A stretch of DNA of 64,000 nucleotides from Cryptomeria japonica (Eukaryota; Streptophyta; Pinopsida; Cupressales; Cupressaceae). Both the position numbers and the translations under genes were made by a program. Where the stretch lies: NCBI RefSeq assembly GCF_030272615.1, contig NC_081414.1, positions 815,633,069-815,697,068 on the forward strand, written 5' to 3'. The notes beneath the pieces were generated by a model, which worked only from the letters and a program-made list of their open reading frames with translations, searched no databases and had not been told where the DNA came from. This document shows, in pieces, positions 48,301-61,440 of the stretch (the stretch's first letter is position 1; each line of letters begins with the position of its first letter).

Positions 48301-49706
48301 AGTATGGTCCAGATGGCAGCATTGACAAGTACAAAGCAAGACTGGTTGCAAAGGGGTATTTGCAAAAAGAAGGTATTGACTATGGGGAAATCTTCTCTCC
48401 TATAGCTAAGCTGACGTCTATCAGATTTCTCTTATCACTTGCAGCAACATATGATTGGGAGATTGAGCAGATGGATGTGAAGACAACATTTCTTCATGGT
48501 GATCTTGAAGAAGAAATTTATATGTCCCAGCCTGAGCACTTTGTTGAAAAAAGTAAAGAATATCTGGTATACAAACTCAAGAAGTCTATGTATGGTTTAA
48601 AATAGTCTCCCAGAATGTGGTATCAAAAGTATGATACATTTGTTTTGTCCTTGGGATTTGTGAGATCAAAGGTTAATCATTGTGTTTACTACAAAACTGA
48701 TGGTGATAGGATTCTTATCATAGCTTTGTATGCAGATGATATGTTGTTCATATAAAACACAAAAGGTATGATTTCAGATTTAAAATCTTAGCTTTCTATG
48801 AAATTTGAAATGAAAGACTTAGGAGCAGCACATTACATTCTGGGAATGGAGATCAAAAGGGATAGATCTAAGAGGAAACTTTGGCTCAGCCAGAGAAAGT
48901 ATATAACCAATGTTCTTTACAGGTTTCATATGTTTGACTACAAACCACAAGTTGTTCCCATCTTGTAGGGAACTAAGTTGTCTGCGCTTGACACTCCGAA
49001 ATCTCCAAAAGGGATTGAAGATATGAAAAGTGTACCTTATGCAAGTGCTATAGGAAGTCTGATGTATACTATGGTCTATACAAGACCAGACATTGCCCAA
49101 CCAGTGGGAGTACTTAGCACGTTTATGTTGAATTAAGGGAGATCGCACTGGGATGTTGTAAAGAGAGTGTTTAGATACCTGAAGGGTACTTCAGACTTTG
49201 CATTGTGTTATCATGGTAATCTGAAGGATTCAAAGAGAACTCTCAGCATTTGTGGTTAAAAGGATTTTGATTAGGCAGGGGATATTGACAACATGAGATC
49301 CACTAGTGGATATGTTTTTGTCGCAATTAGTTGGATGAGCAAGCAGCAAGCTATAGTCGCTTTGTCCACTACAGAGGCAAAATACATGGCGGCCACACAT
49401 GCTTGTAAAGAAGCAGTCTGGCTTAGGCGTTTGAGTTCAAATATTGGTTTTGATGCAGGGCAGGTTGAAATCTAGAGTGACAGTCAGAGTGTCATATGTT
49501 TGGCAAAGAATCCTACTTTCCATGCCAGATCGAAGCATGTTGATGTTTAGTATCACTTCATTCATGACATTGTGGAAGATGGAATAGTTTATCTTAACAA
49601 GGTAGAAACTCTGGAAAATGTTGCAGATGCCTTGACAAAACTGGTGAGCACACACAAGTTCAGGTGGTGTTCCAATTCTATGGGTCTTGATACCCATGTT
49701 CCTTAG
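45338..49706 (+). pseudogene. Copia gag-pol region (fossil)
   Basis: Gag begins MASTSRRIDMEKFNGSSFEL and ends with a CCHC knuckle (CWNCGQKGHMRKDC, about 46,023). Protease follows (TWLVDFGASFHMTS). Then come the pre-integrase and integrase core (SHNRLGHIDEKG, HYDVFGPV, NGGEYCS, PQQNGVIERLN), reverse transcriptase (WVFKNKYGPDG, KARLVAKGY, YADDM) and RNase H ([20 protein letters not shown]). A stretch of about 378 bases in the integrase-reverse transcriptase linker is present twice in tandem (about 47,561-48,315). The polyprotein is not intact and is not expected to be functional. Confidence 0.9.
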
Positions 49707-49746
49707 AAACATCTGAAATGGTAATCACTCCTGTGAATTCCTCGTC

Positions 49747-49757
49747 AAGTGGGAGTT
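49747..49757 (+). other. Polypurine tract of the Copia element
   Basis: AAGTGGGAGTT directly before the right LTR start TGTTGGAAATGTG. Confidence 0.75.
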
Positions 49758-51026
49758 TGTTGGAAATGTGCCTCTAATTCACTTGAAATTTGTTCATACT
49801 TATCAAGTTAACTCTTGCCGATGAAACAGTGTGAAGGAAATCTGTGAGTTCTATCGGCATGACTCTTGTTGATGTATCCTCTTTTATTGGAGCTCGGAGG
49901 AGTAGGTTTGATGTTATTCCGATGACCCGATGAAGTCGACTTCGTTCATCAGGATAACTTCGGCTTTCGGAAAGACTGCATCAGAGTTGTGTCGATGACC
50001 CGATGAAGCTATCTTAGGTGGTCTGGGTTCTCATCGGCTATCGGAGGTTCCGGTCTGGAGTTAAGTCAACACTCAATGAAGTCGCCTTTGATGATCGAGT
50101 TGATATCGACAATCGAGTCGATGTGATAAAGGCTATGCTGAAGTCCCAATGAGTCCACTTTGTTTTGTCTCAGAGTGCTTCACTTATCAGTCCATAGCAG
50201 TTTTGGGCATGAGTCGATGACCCGATGAGACCACTTTAGGTTATCGGGATAACAATGCAGATTGGGGTAACCTCACAGTGTTGATTCTGATGAGCCGATG
50301 AGGTCCACTCTTGGTTATTGGAGATTGGGGTAACACTTCCTGTGTTTTACCGATGACTTGATGGAGTCACCTTCGATGATCAGGTATCATCGGGCGATCT
50401 GCTCTATTGGTTGAAAGCTATCTCGATGGCCGATGGAGCAGAGACCGATTGCGGATGTGAGTTTGAATCAAGATCCAAAAAGTTGAACACTCAGACACTA
50501 AGGATGAAACTGTCAGTGTATCTGAATACGAACCGACCCGACTCCTTGCTGCATGTGGGATAATTGGTTTTCCATGAATGCAGACCAACGTAGGCAGATG
50601 GTCAGACTTCAAGTTGTTGTTGCAGTTGCTTAGATGAATGGTCAACTAGTTTGGTATTTGAAGCCGAATGTGAACTGAATATATGGTTACAAGTTCTGAT
50701 AGCTTTTTAAGCGATCTGTAATTATAGTGTGATCTAAGTGTCATATGTTATATCGAGAATGATTGATTGATAGAGTGAAAGGAAGTCTGCAGACTGAACT
50801 TTATTGTATTTGACATACTGATAATAAAGATTTTCTGTTGGTGGTGGGTTTTTCTCCTAAAAGGGTTTTCCCACGTTAACTTTGTATGTTCTATCTTTGT
50901 GTTGTTTATTGTGTATGTTCATGCTTGTGCCATATTTTGTAAAAGTTGTAAATTTATAAATACTAATATGTTTTCCCTTGCAAATTGACATTAGGGAAGT
51001 GAATTTTCGCACTTGCTTTCCTTACA
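49758..51026 (+). repeat. Right LTR of the Copia element
   Basis: 1,269 bp from TGTTGGAAATG to CTTTCCTTACA. It is preceded by the polypurine tract and followed directly by LINE B endonuclease sequence. Confidence 0.88.
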
Positions 51027-51706
51027 AGGGAGTGGTCAGAGATAGTGCATGGGAGAGACTAGAGCGAGCAATTTATTCCCATGTTCCACTTAGTAGAGAT
51101 CAAAAACTTGTCCAACCTGACCTGAATCAGATTGGATCCTTTTCTGTTGTTAGACCAAGTGAAAGGGTTTCCTTGAAGTTCAAGATCAAGTAACTCATTA
51201 TTTCTGATGAAGTCGGCAAAGTCAAGCATGCTCTCACTATAGTCAATTAGACCTCCTATCTTCTCAGAAGGATAAAGGGGCGTGTTGAAATCCCCAACTA
51301 ACATAAACAAGTCCTCCTTATTGTTAGTAAGGAAGGTAGTGATTTCCTCCCAGATCAGAACCCGACCATATGTAGTATTAGGAGAATAAATGTTAAATAA
51401 GAACCAAGAGAAGTTATTCATAGTGAACCTCGTGGAAAGAAAGCTATGAGAAGAGCCAACCGCGAGCCCATCTAGCTTGTTCTTATTCCAAAGAGTGGCA
51501 ATTCCTCTTGAAGCACCTTCCGCCTCTCCATAATGAAAGGCAACACCCAGCCATAAATTGTCAACAAGCGTAGCAAAATTTTGGTAAGTCATTTTCACCT
51601 CCTGGATTAGGATAATATCAAACCTATTGGTGAGTATGCATTTCTTAAGAGCATACTACTTTAGGGGGTTGTTTAAACCCCTTAAGTTCCATGAAAGGAA
51701 CTTCAT
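51027..51706 (-). pseudogene. LINE B ORF2 fragment: endonuclease domain
   Basis: Starts MKFLSWNLRGLNNPLK, then an in-frame stop, then FDIILIQEVKM, LFMLVGDFNTPLYPSEKIGG, NPFTWSNNRKGSN and a C-terminal SDHS at the Copia junction. These are the Asn, Glu, Asp/Asn and Asp-His motifs of APE-type LINE endonucleases. The domain is nearly full length (about 225 codons) but the rest of ORF2 is absent. Its ATG overlaps the ORF1 stop as ATGA. Confidence 0.88.
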
Positions 51707-53330
51707 TTCTTGCCCTTCTGAGTTGTCTCCAAAGTTAAATCCCTTCCACTGGAAATTTCCCTAGCCATTGCCTTAGTTCTGAGGGTCCTCTCTGAGGGTC
51801 TGCCTGGTTTAGGGTTGTTTCCCACATCTGCCTTCTTATTTTGTCTAGTTTTTCTTTTCGGTTCCTGCCATTCCCCCTTTTCCTTATCCATCGACGATGA
51901 CGGGGCAGAGTGACTTCCATTAAAGAGAGTGGTGATATCCCTAGTAGATCTGGTAGCAGACGAAGAGGAGGTTGGGTCCAAACCAAACCCTGTGGTAGGC
52001 GAGGCCCCAGCACGAGTGCTCTAGATATTCCTCCCACAACTTCCCATTGAATTGGGTATCAACTGCACGATTGTTGGCAGGGTAGATACATTGTGTCCTT
52101 TCTTCTCCTTGATACTCACCTCCACTTTAAGACCTTCTTGTTCTATCTTCGCTTGGGGAATCTCTCCTTCTTCTAGCTCTAGGCCCAAGCATCTCCTCGA
52201 GGGGGTAGGAACCATTTTGGAGTCAGGCGTGACTATCGTGTTAAAAATACCAGCCAAGAAGGGGTAGCCCTCCTTAGTGGTATCTTGAGGGCCCACCTTT
52301 TCCATCAAGTTCTTGGACTAACCCACAGTATTGTCAGAAGCCGGGGGGTTACCATTCTTAGCTACCTCCCCAATAACAATACCCAGGGATAGCTTCTCCT
52401 TCTACTTTTCCACCAGAGGTTGTGGTGTTAGACAATTCACAATAACATGACCATGTTTGCCACACCTTTGACAATACAGGGATGCGTTCTCATAGACAAT
52501 AACCTGTGTCCATTTACCCCATTTGGATTTAAGGGCAATGAAATTAGGGAGGGGGTTTTTAACAACCACATTCACACAAAGGCGAGCATAAACAAGTTTG
52601 GACTTCTGCATCATCACATTGTCGACAACAACAAAATGACCAAATGAGATACCAATCCATCTAAAAATGGTATCGTCCCAAAATTCCAGAGGGAGGCCTG
52701 GGAGTTTGATCCAAACTAGCGCCAGTCTAAGGAGGTCTGCACTTAGGTCAAACCCCAACTTCCACTTGGAGAGAGTAAGGTAATGTTTACCATAATACCA
52801 TGAACCAGACATAATATAGATAAAGTCTTCTTCTGCAATAAATCTAAAAAGGAAGAGTCCACCAGGCATAGCAGAGACCAAGACATTCCCTTTGATTTTC
52901 CATCTAGAACCGACCCATCTTCTCACCATATCTATAGTGGGTCTGAAGGCTAAGAATCTTCCTACCAGGCAAAGGTGAAGGGAGGAAGCTATATTATCCA
53001 TGATACTATGTGGGGGGCAAATCTTGGGGCCCTCCTCACCATTAGTAACTTTTGGCAGCAGAGACGAAATATCTGACTTGGAATTACCAACAAGGGCACC
53101 TTTCTAGGAGCTCTCTTGAGCTTCCCCAGGAAAAGGTCCCACAACCTGAGTCTTGGGATCCTTTTTGGGGTGATCCAAGTTGAGGGCCACCGGTGGAAGC
53201 TTCGCAAGGTAGGGGGTCTCGTGCAGCACCACATTGCAAACATCAATCTAGGAAGCCCACCTAGCACCTTGGGTGTGCAACACAAGAGCCAAATCCGAAC
53301 AAATCTCCAGGACAGCCGAGGGGGATAGGA
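51703..53330 (-). pseudogene. LINE B ORF1: DUF4283 and zinc-knuckle RNA-binding protein
   Basis: A nucleic-acid chaperone-like ORF1 of plant L1 elements. The DUF4283 part runs from MDNIASSLHLCLVGRFLAFR (53,001) through FRFIAEEDFIYIMSGSWYYG and LPGLPLEFWDD. The CCHC knuckle CQRCGKHGHVIVNC is near 52,450. A Ser/Lys-rich tail follows to KGKK and TGA at 51,703. The pieces at 53,001-52,402, 52,308-52,021 and 51,981-51,703 are in one frame, separated only by in-frame stops, with no frameshift seen. The same frame stays open upstream of the ATG (KSDISSLLPKVTNGEEGPK), so the true start is probably further 5'. Confidence 0.82.
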
Positions 53331-53400
53331 TCTAGGGAGCCCTGGCCCTCCCCAACAGAAATGATAGGCATAGGAGGAATTTCAAAAAATTACAGAGCAG

Positions 53401-53700
53401 GAAATTGTAGAGTGAGGTAAATTATTGGTGTTATAAATCAAGCAATGTTGAGCGGCTTGCATAAGGTAGATAAAACTAAATGTTATTATTATATGCCATA
53501 CCATATTAACATTTACCTCTAAATGCTATTTATAAATAGAACAATACACATGCATAACATCAAAAGAAAAATATTAAATGCATTAAAGGGAAATCCATGT
53601 ATACATGCTTAATTAAAAGAAGGGTCATGTTATCATATAACAAAACATCAATCAAATGCATTTTGAATGTTATAATTTTATCCTCCTAAAAGGGTATATA
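53401..53700. other. AT-rich spacer
   Basis: Nothing recognised on either strand. Confidence 0.5.
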
Positions 53701-53838
53701 TTGATCCACTTGCCTCTTATTTTATTCTATGTTATGTATTTGTCAAGATTCTATGTTGATACACTTGCCTCTTATTTTATTCTATGTTATGTATTTGTCA
53801 AGATTCTATCTTGATACACTTGCCTCTTATTTTATTCT
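53701..53838. repeat. 55-bp tandem repeat, about 2.5 units
   Basis: Units start TTGATNCACTTGCC at 53,701, 53,756 and 53,811. The first two units are almost identical and the third stops after TTTATTCTAT. Confidence 0.92.
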
Positions 53839-55139
53839 ATTTTTTCCTTGACCTCCTTAAGAGTAATGGGTACCTCTTCCTATTGTTGAATGTGTTCTTA
53901 TATTGTTGTAACTTGTGGGCATATCCTCAAAGAAGTGGTGATGGATGCAGTAGTTCCCTATTACTATAAATGAATGACATGATCATGATCTGCTTTGGGA
54001 GGCAAACCTTTTGCATATCCTCTACAACTATTTAGTACACATATATGATTGCTTGTAGGTTGTTGGTGTGGAAAATTTGTTGTTGTCATTCTCCTTCTTT
54101 TGTAATAGGTTCTAACATCTCACATGAGTGCTACCTATTAAATTATTTGTGTGAAAAATCATCCTTAGATTTGAATCAATCTTAAAAGCATCATATTTTT
54201 TAGAAGACAAGTCTTCTTTGTAAATCTTATGATGACAAACCACACCCTTAGATTCCATATAAATCACAACAGGCTCAATTCTCTTGAATAACGTATTGAA
54301 TTCTCTTCTCATGGTTGTTATCTCTTCCTTAATGACAAAATATCATACATAATCTTAGTTTTATCTTCCCTTGTAGATTCAATTTCTTAGACCCCATATG
54401 TTAACTAATGTATCATCCTTTTCAAGATTTTCCAAGAGTGATTATATTCCTTCCCTTGCATCTTGTTGATGCCCTTGCCATGATGCCTCCAAAATAGTTT
54501 TCATAGTAATTTACTCAAAGAAAATCAACATAATTTAAAAAATGTTGTTATAACTTACCCATTGTATGTTTCTAGGAAATTCACTTTCAAAAATGGCTAT
54601 GTATCAGCTTCAATCACAGATTCCCAAATAATACTCATGGTTTTTATTTTTACCACAATATATATTGAAATTGCCATAACCCCTCCGAGCACACAACTCT
54701 AATATAAAAATTATTTATATTTACCATATATCATAGGTACTTATTTTTTAATGATATTTTTATATCCTTAATTTTTACACCTATGATATGTTCAATTAAA
54801 CATTTCATTTCCACAACTGTCATATCTAACTTTAAATGAAATTCTTTAATGAGTTTTTATAAAAAATTGTGAAAAAATAAACATATTAAAATATTTGTAT
54901 ACTATTAATATTTTAACATTGATCCCTAATGATTATTGATAAGGTGGTTGTCACTTGATAGGACCATTTGTTTCTTATGCTAGAGATAAGGTTTCAAATC
55001 TCCTTAAGCATCCCTTGGTTTTGGAATGACATCTTAAAGTGGTAATCCCACTTAAGTTGGTAAAGTATGTGATATGACCTTCACTAAAAATATCATGAAG
55101 CAATAACAAAGATACTTTATAGGAGAAAGAGTGCATGAT
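53839..55139. other. Unassigned AT-rich spacer
   Basis: No domain or RNA gene recognised. Short open frames lack convincing composition. Confidence 0.5.
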
Positions 55140-55510
55140 GTTCAAGTTGAAGGAGTGTTGGAGATTAGTGAGTCTCACAAAAGTAGTAATAATGAGGAAG
55201 ATGCCCTATAAGAGGAGAAATGAGGAACAAAATTTAAGCTATAGGAGCAATAAAAGATAAGGACTAGTTAATGTAGTAATAAGGAGGAGGATTCCATACA
55301 AGAGGAGATAAGAAGCACATTAGTCGTGTTAAATGAGTATTGAAGAATTGTGAGTAGCATAAGTGGAGTTATATGGAGGAGAATTCTTTTCATGAGGCGA
55401 TGTAACATTTAAGTCAAAGATATACTAGATAATTTTGACTAGCATAGTGGGAGTGATCTAAGGAGGAGAAGGCACTATAAGTGGAGATTAGAGGAGTGAA
55501 ATTCAAGCTA
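55140..55510. repeat. Degenerate purine-rich tandem repeat, about four units of 90-110 bp
   Basis: Recurring words include GTAGTAATAAGGAGGA, AAGAGGAGA, AAATTCAAGCTATAGG and GACTAGCATAGTGGGAG. Units are diverged and boundaries approximate. Confidence 0.5.
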
Positions 55511-55939
55511 TAGGTACAATTTTATTTATTATAGGTCCATCTTATTTATTTTGTTGTCTAAGTGAGAACCCATAAATAGATCCTCAATAATATATTTACA
55601 AAACATTGATTTATAGTAAAAGATTATACACAATATAAAATGTAAGATAAATATTTGATATGAATACCCAATGATTATTGATTTAATTTACATCTTTAAT
55701 TATGTAAATACCCTCATACTTAAGCATATGGTAAACCAAAAGAAATTAGACATATAATTATTCACCCATTTCAAGTGTACCAAGAAAATGTGTCACGTTG
55801 TACAAGTAGTTGATGCATATATTGCAAGAGAAAATCTGAAAATCAAAGGCAAACTTCATTGGTTAGAAATTATCGCATGTTCAAAAATAAGTATCTAGGC
55901 CCTATGGCCAAAAAAAGTCATTAAATTTTTTTTTTTCAT
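55511..55939. other. Unassigned spacer
   Basis: AT-rich; nothing recognised. Confidence 0.5.
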
Positions 55940-58560
55940 CAAGGGGTCATATGGTGTCTGGTGACCCCTTAGGACACCATATGGTTTCACTATGGGTCGT
56001 ATTGTGTCCTAAGGGGTCATATGGTGTCATTAGGGGTTGTATGATGTCCTAAGCAGTCATAGGAGACCATATGACCCCTTAGGACACCATATGACCCCTA
56101 ACGACACCATATGGTGTCCTAAGTGCTCATATGGTGTCCTAAGAGGTCATAGGACACCATATGACCCCTAGACACCATATGGTATCCCAAGGGATCATAT
56201 CATATTATAAGGGATCACGAGACACCATATGATCCCTTAGAACACAAGATGACCTCTAACAACACCTAAGTGGTCATATGGTGTCGTCATTGGTCATTGG
56301 GTGTCATAAGGGGTCATAGGACACCATATGACCCCTTAGGACACCATACAACCCCTAAAGACACCTAAGGGTTCATATGGTGTCCTAAGGGGTCATATGA
56401 CACCACATGACCTCTTAGGACACCATACGACCCCTAACGACAAGATATGGTGTCCTAAGGGGTCATGTGATGTCCTAAGGGGTCATAGGACACCATATGA
56501 CCTGTTAGGACAAAATATGACCGCTAACAACACCTAAGGGGTCATATGGTGTCCTAAGGGGTCATAGGATACCATATGACCCCTTAGGACACCATACGAC
56601 CCCTACCGACACCATATGGTGTCCTAAGGGCTCATAGGACACCATACAACCCCTAACAACATCTAAGGGGTCATATGACATCATATGACTCGTTAGGATA
56701 CAATATGACCCCTAACAACACCTTAGGGGTCATATGGTGTAGTTAGGGGTCATATGATGTCCTAAGGGGTCACTAGATACCATTTGACCCCTTAGGACAC
56801 CATACATCCCTTAACGACACCATATGGTGTCCTAAGGGCTCATATGGTGTCCTAAGGGGTCATGGGACACCATATGACCCCTTAGAACACCATACAACCC
56901 CTAACAACACCTAAAGGGTCATATGACACCATATGACTCATTAGGACACAATATGACCCATAATGACACCTAAGGGGTCATATGGTGTCATTATGGATCA
57001 TATAGTGTCCTAAGGGGTCACAAGACACCATATGACCCCTTAGGATAACATACGACCCCTAATGACACCATATGGTGTCCTAAGAGCTAATATGGTGTCC
57101 CATTCATGGGACACCACATGACCCCTTAGGACACCATATGACCCCTAATGATACCTAAGGGGTCATATGACACCATATGACCCGTTAGGACACAATATGA
57201 CCCCTAACGACACCTAAGGGGTCATATGGTGTCCTAAGGGGTTAGAGGACACCAAATGAGCCCTTAGGACACCATAGGACCCCTAATGATACCTAAGGGG
57301 TCATATGGTGTCGTTAGGCATTGTATGGTGTCCTAACGGGTCATATGGTGTCCTATGACCCCTTAGGACACCATATGAGCCTAAGGAGTCATATGGTGTC
57401 ATATGTTCCCTTAGGACACCATATGACCCCTAACGACACCTAAGGGGTCATATGGTGTCATTAGGGGTCGTATGGTGTCCTAAGGGGTCATATGACACCA
57501 TATGACCCCTTAGGATACCATATGATCCCTAATGATACCATATGGTGTCATAAGGGCTCATATGTTGTCCTAACGGGTCATATGACACCATATGACCCAT
57601 TAGGAAACAATATGACCCTTAATGACACCTAAGGGGTCATATGGTGTGGTTAGGGGTCATATGGTGTCCTAAGGGGTCATAGGACACCATATGACCCCTT
57701 TGGACACCATATGACCCCTAACCACACCATATGGTGTCCTAAGGGGTCATATGTGTCATTAGGGGTTGTATGGTGTCCTTAGGGGTCATAGGACACCATA
57801 TGACCCCTTAGGATAGTATACAATCCCTAACAACACCATATAGTGTCCTAAGGGATCATAGGACACCATATGACCCCTTAGGACACCATACGACCCCTAA
57901 CGACACCATATGGTGTGCCAAGGGCTCATATGGTGTCCTAAGGGGTCATAGGACACCATATGACTCCTTAGGACACAAGATGACCCCTAACGACACCTAA
58001 GGGGTCATATGGTGTCGTAAGGGGTCATAAGACACCATATGACCCCTTAGGACACCATCCAAACCCTAACGACACCTAAGGGGTCATATGGTGTCCTAAG
58101 GGGTCATAAGACATCACATGACCTCTTAGGATACCATACAACCCCTAACAACAACATATGGTGTCCTAAGGGGTCTTGTGGTGTCCTAAGGGGTCATAGG
58201 ACACCATATGACCTATTAGGATACAATATGACCTCTAACGACACCTAAGGGGTCATATGGTGTCATTATGGGTCATATGGTGTCCTAATGGGTCATAGGG
58301 AACCATATGACCCCTTAGGACACCATACAACCCCTAACAACACTATATGGTGTTCTAAGGGATCATAAGAGACCATATGACCCCTTAGGACACCATACGA
58401 CACCTAAGGGGTCATATGGTATCGTTAGGGGTCGTATGGTATCCTAAGGGGTCATAGGACACCATATGACTCCTTAGGATGCCATACGACCCCTAACGAC
58501 AACACATGTTGTCCTAAGGGGTCATGTGGTATTAGGTAACGGGTCATATTGTGTCCTAAG
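55940..58560. repeat. Palindromic minisatellite made of 20-bp modules
   Basis: About 2.6 kb built from GGACACCATATGACCCCTTA and its reverse complement TAAGGGGTCATATGGTGTCC. Variants include CATACGACCCCTAACGACA and GACACCTAAGGGGTCA. Modules alternate in orientation, so many junctions are perfect palindromes such as GACACCATATGGTGTC and GGGGTCATATGACCCC. There is no protein frame. The irregular order of forward and reverse modules distinguishes it from an ordinary head-to-tail satellite. Confidence 0.95.
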
Positions 58561-58679
58561 GTGGGAAGATGAACCATTATTACAAAATAAATAGTAGTGT
58601 CAATAATGCTTACAAAAATAAGTTCAAATCACTCCCTGAGAGAAAGCATGAGGTTCAATAATAAACCAGTATATGATCC

Positions 58680-58807
58680 CATTCTCTCCCTCCCTCTTTC
58701 TCTCACTCTCCCTCTTTCTCTCCCTTTCGCCTTCTCTGTCTTTCTCTTCCTCTCCCCTTCTATGTCTTTTGGTCTCACTCTCTGACTCTCTCTCTCTCTC
58801 TTCCCTC

Positions 58808-58848
<41 letters not shown>

Positions 58849-58996
58849 CTTCCCTCCTCTATCTCCCTTTCTCCTTCTCTCCCCCCCTCTCTCTCCCTCT
58901 CCTCTTCTTTGTCTCTCTGTATCACTCTCCATCTCTCTATCTCTCCCCTTTCCCCTTCCCCCCCCTCTATCTACCTTTCTCCACTTCCCCCCCTCT

Positions 58997-59079
<83 letters not shown>

Positions 59080-59095
59080 TCCTCTCTTCATCTCC
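58680..59095. repeat. Polypyrimidine (TC/CCT)n tract
   Basis: About 400 bases almost entirely of C and T on the plus strand, ending in a long (CT)n run at about 59,008-59,078. Frames read Ser/Leu or Arg/Glu repeats and are not genes. Confidence 0.95.
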
Positions 59096-59133
59096 CTCAA
59101 GTATCTCTCTCACTTTTCTTACATGTAAAGAAC

Positions 59134-59158
59134 GGATATTGGATTATATCCAATATCC
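59134..59158. other. 10-bp stem hairpin between the TC and AG tracts
   Basis: GGATATTGGA at 59,134-59,143, loop TTATA, TCCAATATCC at 59,149-59,158. Confidence 0.75.
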
Positions 59159-59274
59159 AATTTGTTTGCATTAAGGAGCCAACATTCAAAATATGGGCGC
59201 CAACGAGAATTTTTTGTAGGGCTAGGGAAAAATATGAATAAAAATCAGATATATGGCCAAATATAAGTATATAT

Positions 59275-59748
<474 letters not shown>

Positions 59749-61435
59749 TGATGCTCTACAAAAAGGATTAGAAAATTCCTCAAAATGCTAATCAAGATGC
59801 TCATAGTTGCTCCTCCCTTGTTCCTCTCCTCTTCAAGTTCCACATGAGTGTAGCTCTCAGCTTTTAGCACTAACCATGGATGCCATATGGAGATTCAAAA
59901 TGGTTGAATATGATAAGCAAATGCTATGCAAGTGTAGATAGTGATGCTATGAAAAATCTCTATGCTAATACCAGTATAACAACAATACTCTAATGCTTCC
60001 TTCTTTGCTTGAGGAAAAGGGTTCTATTTATAGAAGAAATAGGGAAATGAAGGGTTAAGATTGAGCAATCTTAACAAGGGTTAGGATTGAAAGATATTCA
60101 ATCCATGTGAGACTTTCAACCCAATCCCATGTTGACAAGTGTCACCATGAGGAGGCTTGAGAGGAGAGATAAAGAACATTAAATGCTTGAGGGGACATGA
60201 TGGTTACCCTAGGGGGTTGGGTTAGGGTTAGGTTAATGGATATTCCTTTTATCCAAGGGATAAATGAATGTGCAAGGGTTAAATGGTTACCTTAGTCAAA
60301 GAAATAAATGCTTTGAAGAGACCCATGAGTCAAAAGGATGGTTACGTTAGAGGAAAGTTTCTAACCAAAGGTAAAAGGTGAGTTAACCATAAATGGTTAT
60401 GTAATAGCCTTTAATGGTTTGGAAGACTTTAGAGGTTAACCATTTGAAGACTTAAAGCCTTAAATGCCTTTCAAAGACTTTGAGGGCTTTGAGAAGTGAC
60501 TCCAAGTTGCTTAGGAATGTGACAATATTTAGGGGGTGAATTAGGGTAATTAGAAGGAGTTAGAAGAATCTAGAAGAGATTTAGGCATGCAAGTGGATTT
60601 TGTAGGAGAATGCAAGTGGGGGGAATTTTGGGATTTTCAATTAAAATAAAATCATTTATTTCAATTAAATAGTGTAATTTGCATTTGGATAGATATTCAA
60701 ATAAATATTTATTTATTCAAATGTGAATTTGAATTTTGGATTTTATTTAAATAAATCTTAATTTATTTATATGAGAAAAAGGAAGATAAATCATTAAATG
60801 CTTGAAGACTTTGAGGGAAACCATTAAAGACTTGAGAAGACTCTAAAAGGAAGCTATTAAGTTTGAAGACTTTAAGGGAAACCATTAAAGGCTTAAGAAG
60901 ACTCTAGAAGGAAGCCATTAAATTTGAAGACTTTAAGGGAAACCATTAAAGGCTTGATAAGACTCTAGAAGGAAGCCATTAAGTTTGAAGACTTTAAGGG
61001 AAACCATTAAAGGTTTCAAGTGGGTGAGGATAAATAGGATTTTAAATAAATTATTTATTTATTTATTTATTTAAAATAGTTGTGCAACTTGCATTTGTAG
61101 GAAAATACAAGTGGGTGGAGGATAAAGGTGATTTAAATAAATGTTAATTTATTTAAATGTGAGAGGTGGGATTTTGGGGGATTTAAACAAATATTAATTT
61201 ATTTAAATGTGAGAGAAGATTTAATTAAACAAATATGATTTATTCATTTAATTAATGGTCTGAATTTGGTTAAGTGAATTAAATCAAATAAATTGAATAA
61301 TTATTTAATTAATAGGAGAAGAGGGTTATGATGAATTAATTAAATATTAATTTAATTAATTATTGATTGATGGTTAAATAATCAAATAAATACTAAATAT
61401 TCATTTAATTAAGTGGACAGATTTATGTGACTAGA
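59749..61435 (-). repeat. Solo LTR, family A copy 3
   Basis: Reverse-oriented relative of 40,247-42,042, about 1,687 bp, somewhat shorter than that copy. It is flanked by perfect 5-bp duplications ACATT (59,744-59,748 and 61,436-61,440). It carries four 61-bp units (about 60,790-61,020) like copy 2. No internal region is present, so it is a recombination remnant. It is closer in sequence to copy 2 than to copy 1. Confidence 0.92.
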
Positions 61436-61440
61436 ACATT

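Larger units (their letters stand above)
44071..51026 (+). mobile_element. Copia-type LTR retrotransposon, Tork-like lineage (old, broken)
   Basis: Order along the plus strand: left LTR, tRNA-iMet primer-binding site, gag, protease, integrase, reverse transcriptase, RNase H, polypurine tract, right LTR. Integrase before reverse transcriptase defines Copia. The motif style (TTFLHGDLEEEIYMSQPEHF) resembles the Tork/TNT1 lineage. The two LTRs differ at roughly one base in ten by eye, so it is old. The coding region is broken in about ten places. The right LTR ends inside a LINE endonuclease; the left boundary does not show the matching LINE half. Confidence 0.9.
51027..53400 (-). mobile_element. 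LINE B: L1-type element, 5' half only
   Basis: On the minus strand it carries ORF1 then the start of ORF2, and it is cut off at the Copia LTR boundary within the endonuclease. It differs in sequence from LINE A, so it is a separate family or old branch. The 5' end is near 53,400, where ORF1-like sequence fades into AT-rich spacer. The reverse transcriptase half was not found elsewhere in the window. Confidence 0.85.

Noticed and set aside
55940-58560. CRISPR-like array
   Set aside because: Repeats are continuous without unique spacers and occur in both orientations; the setting is a plant nuclear genome.
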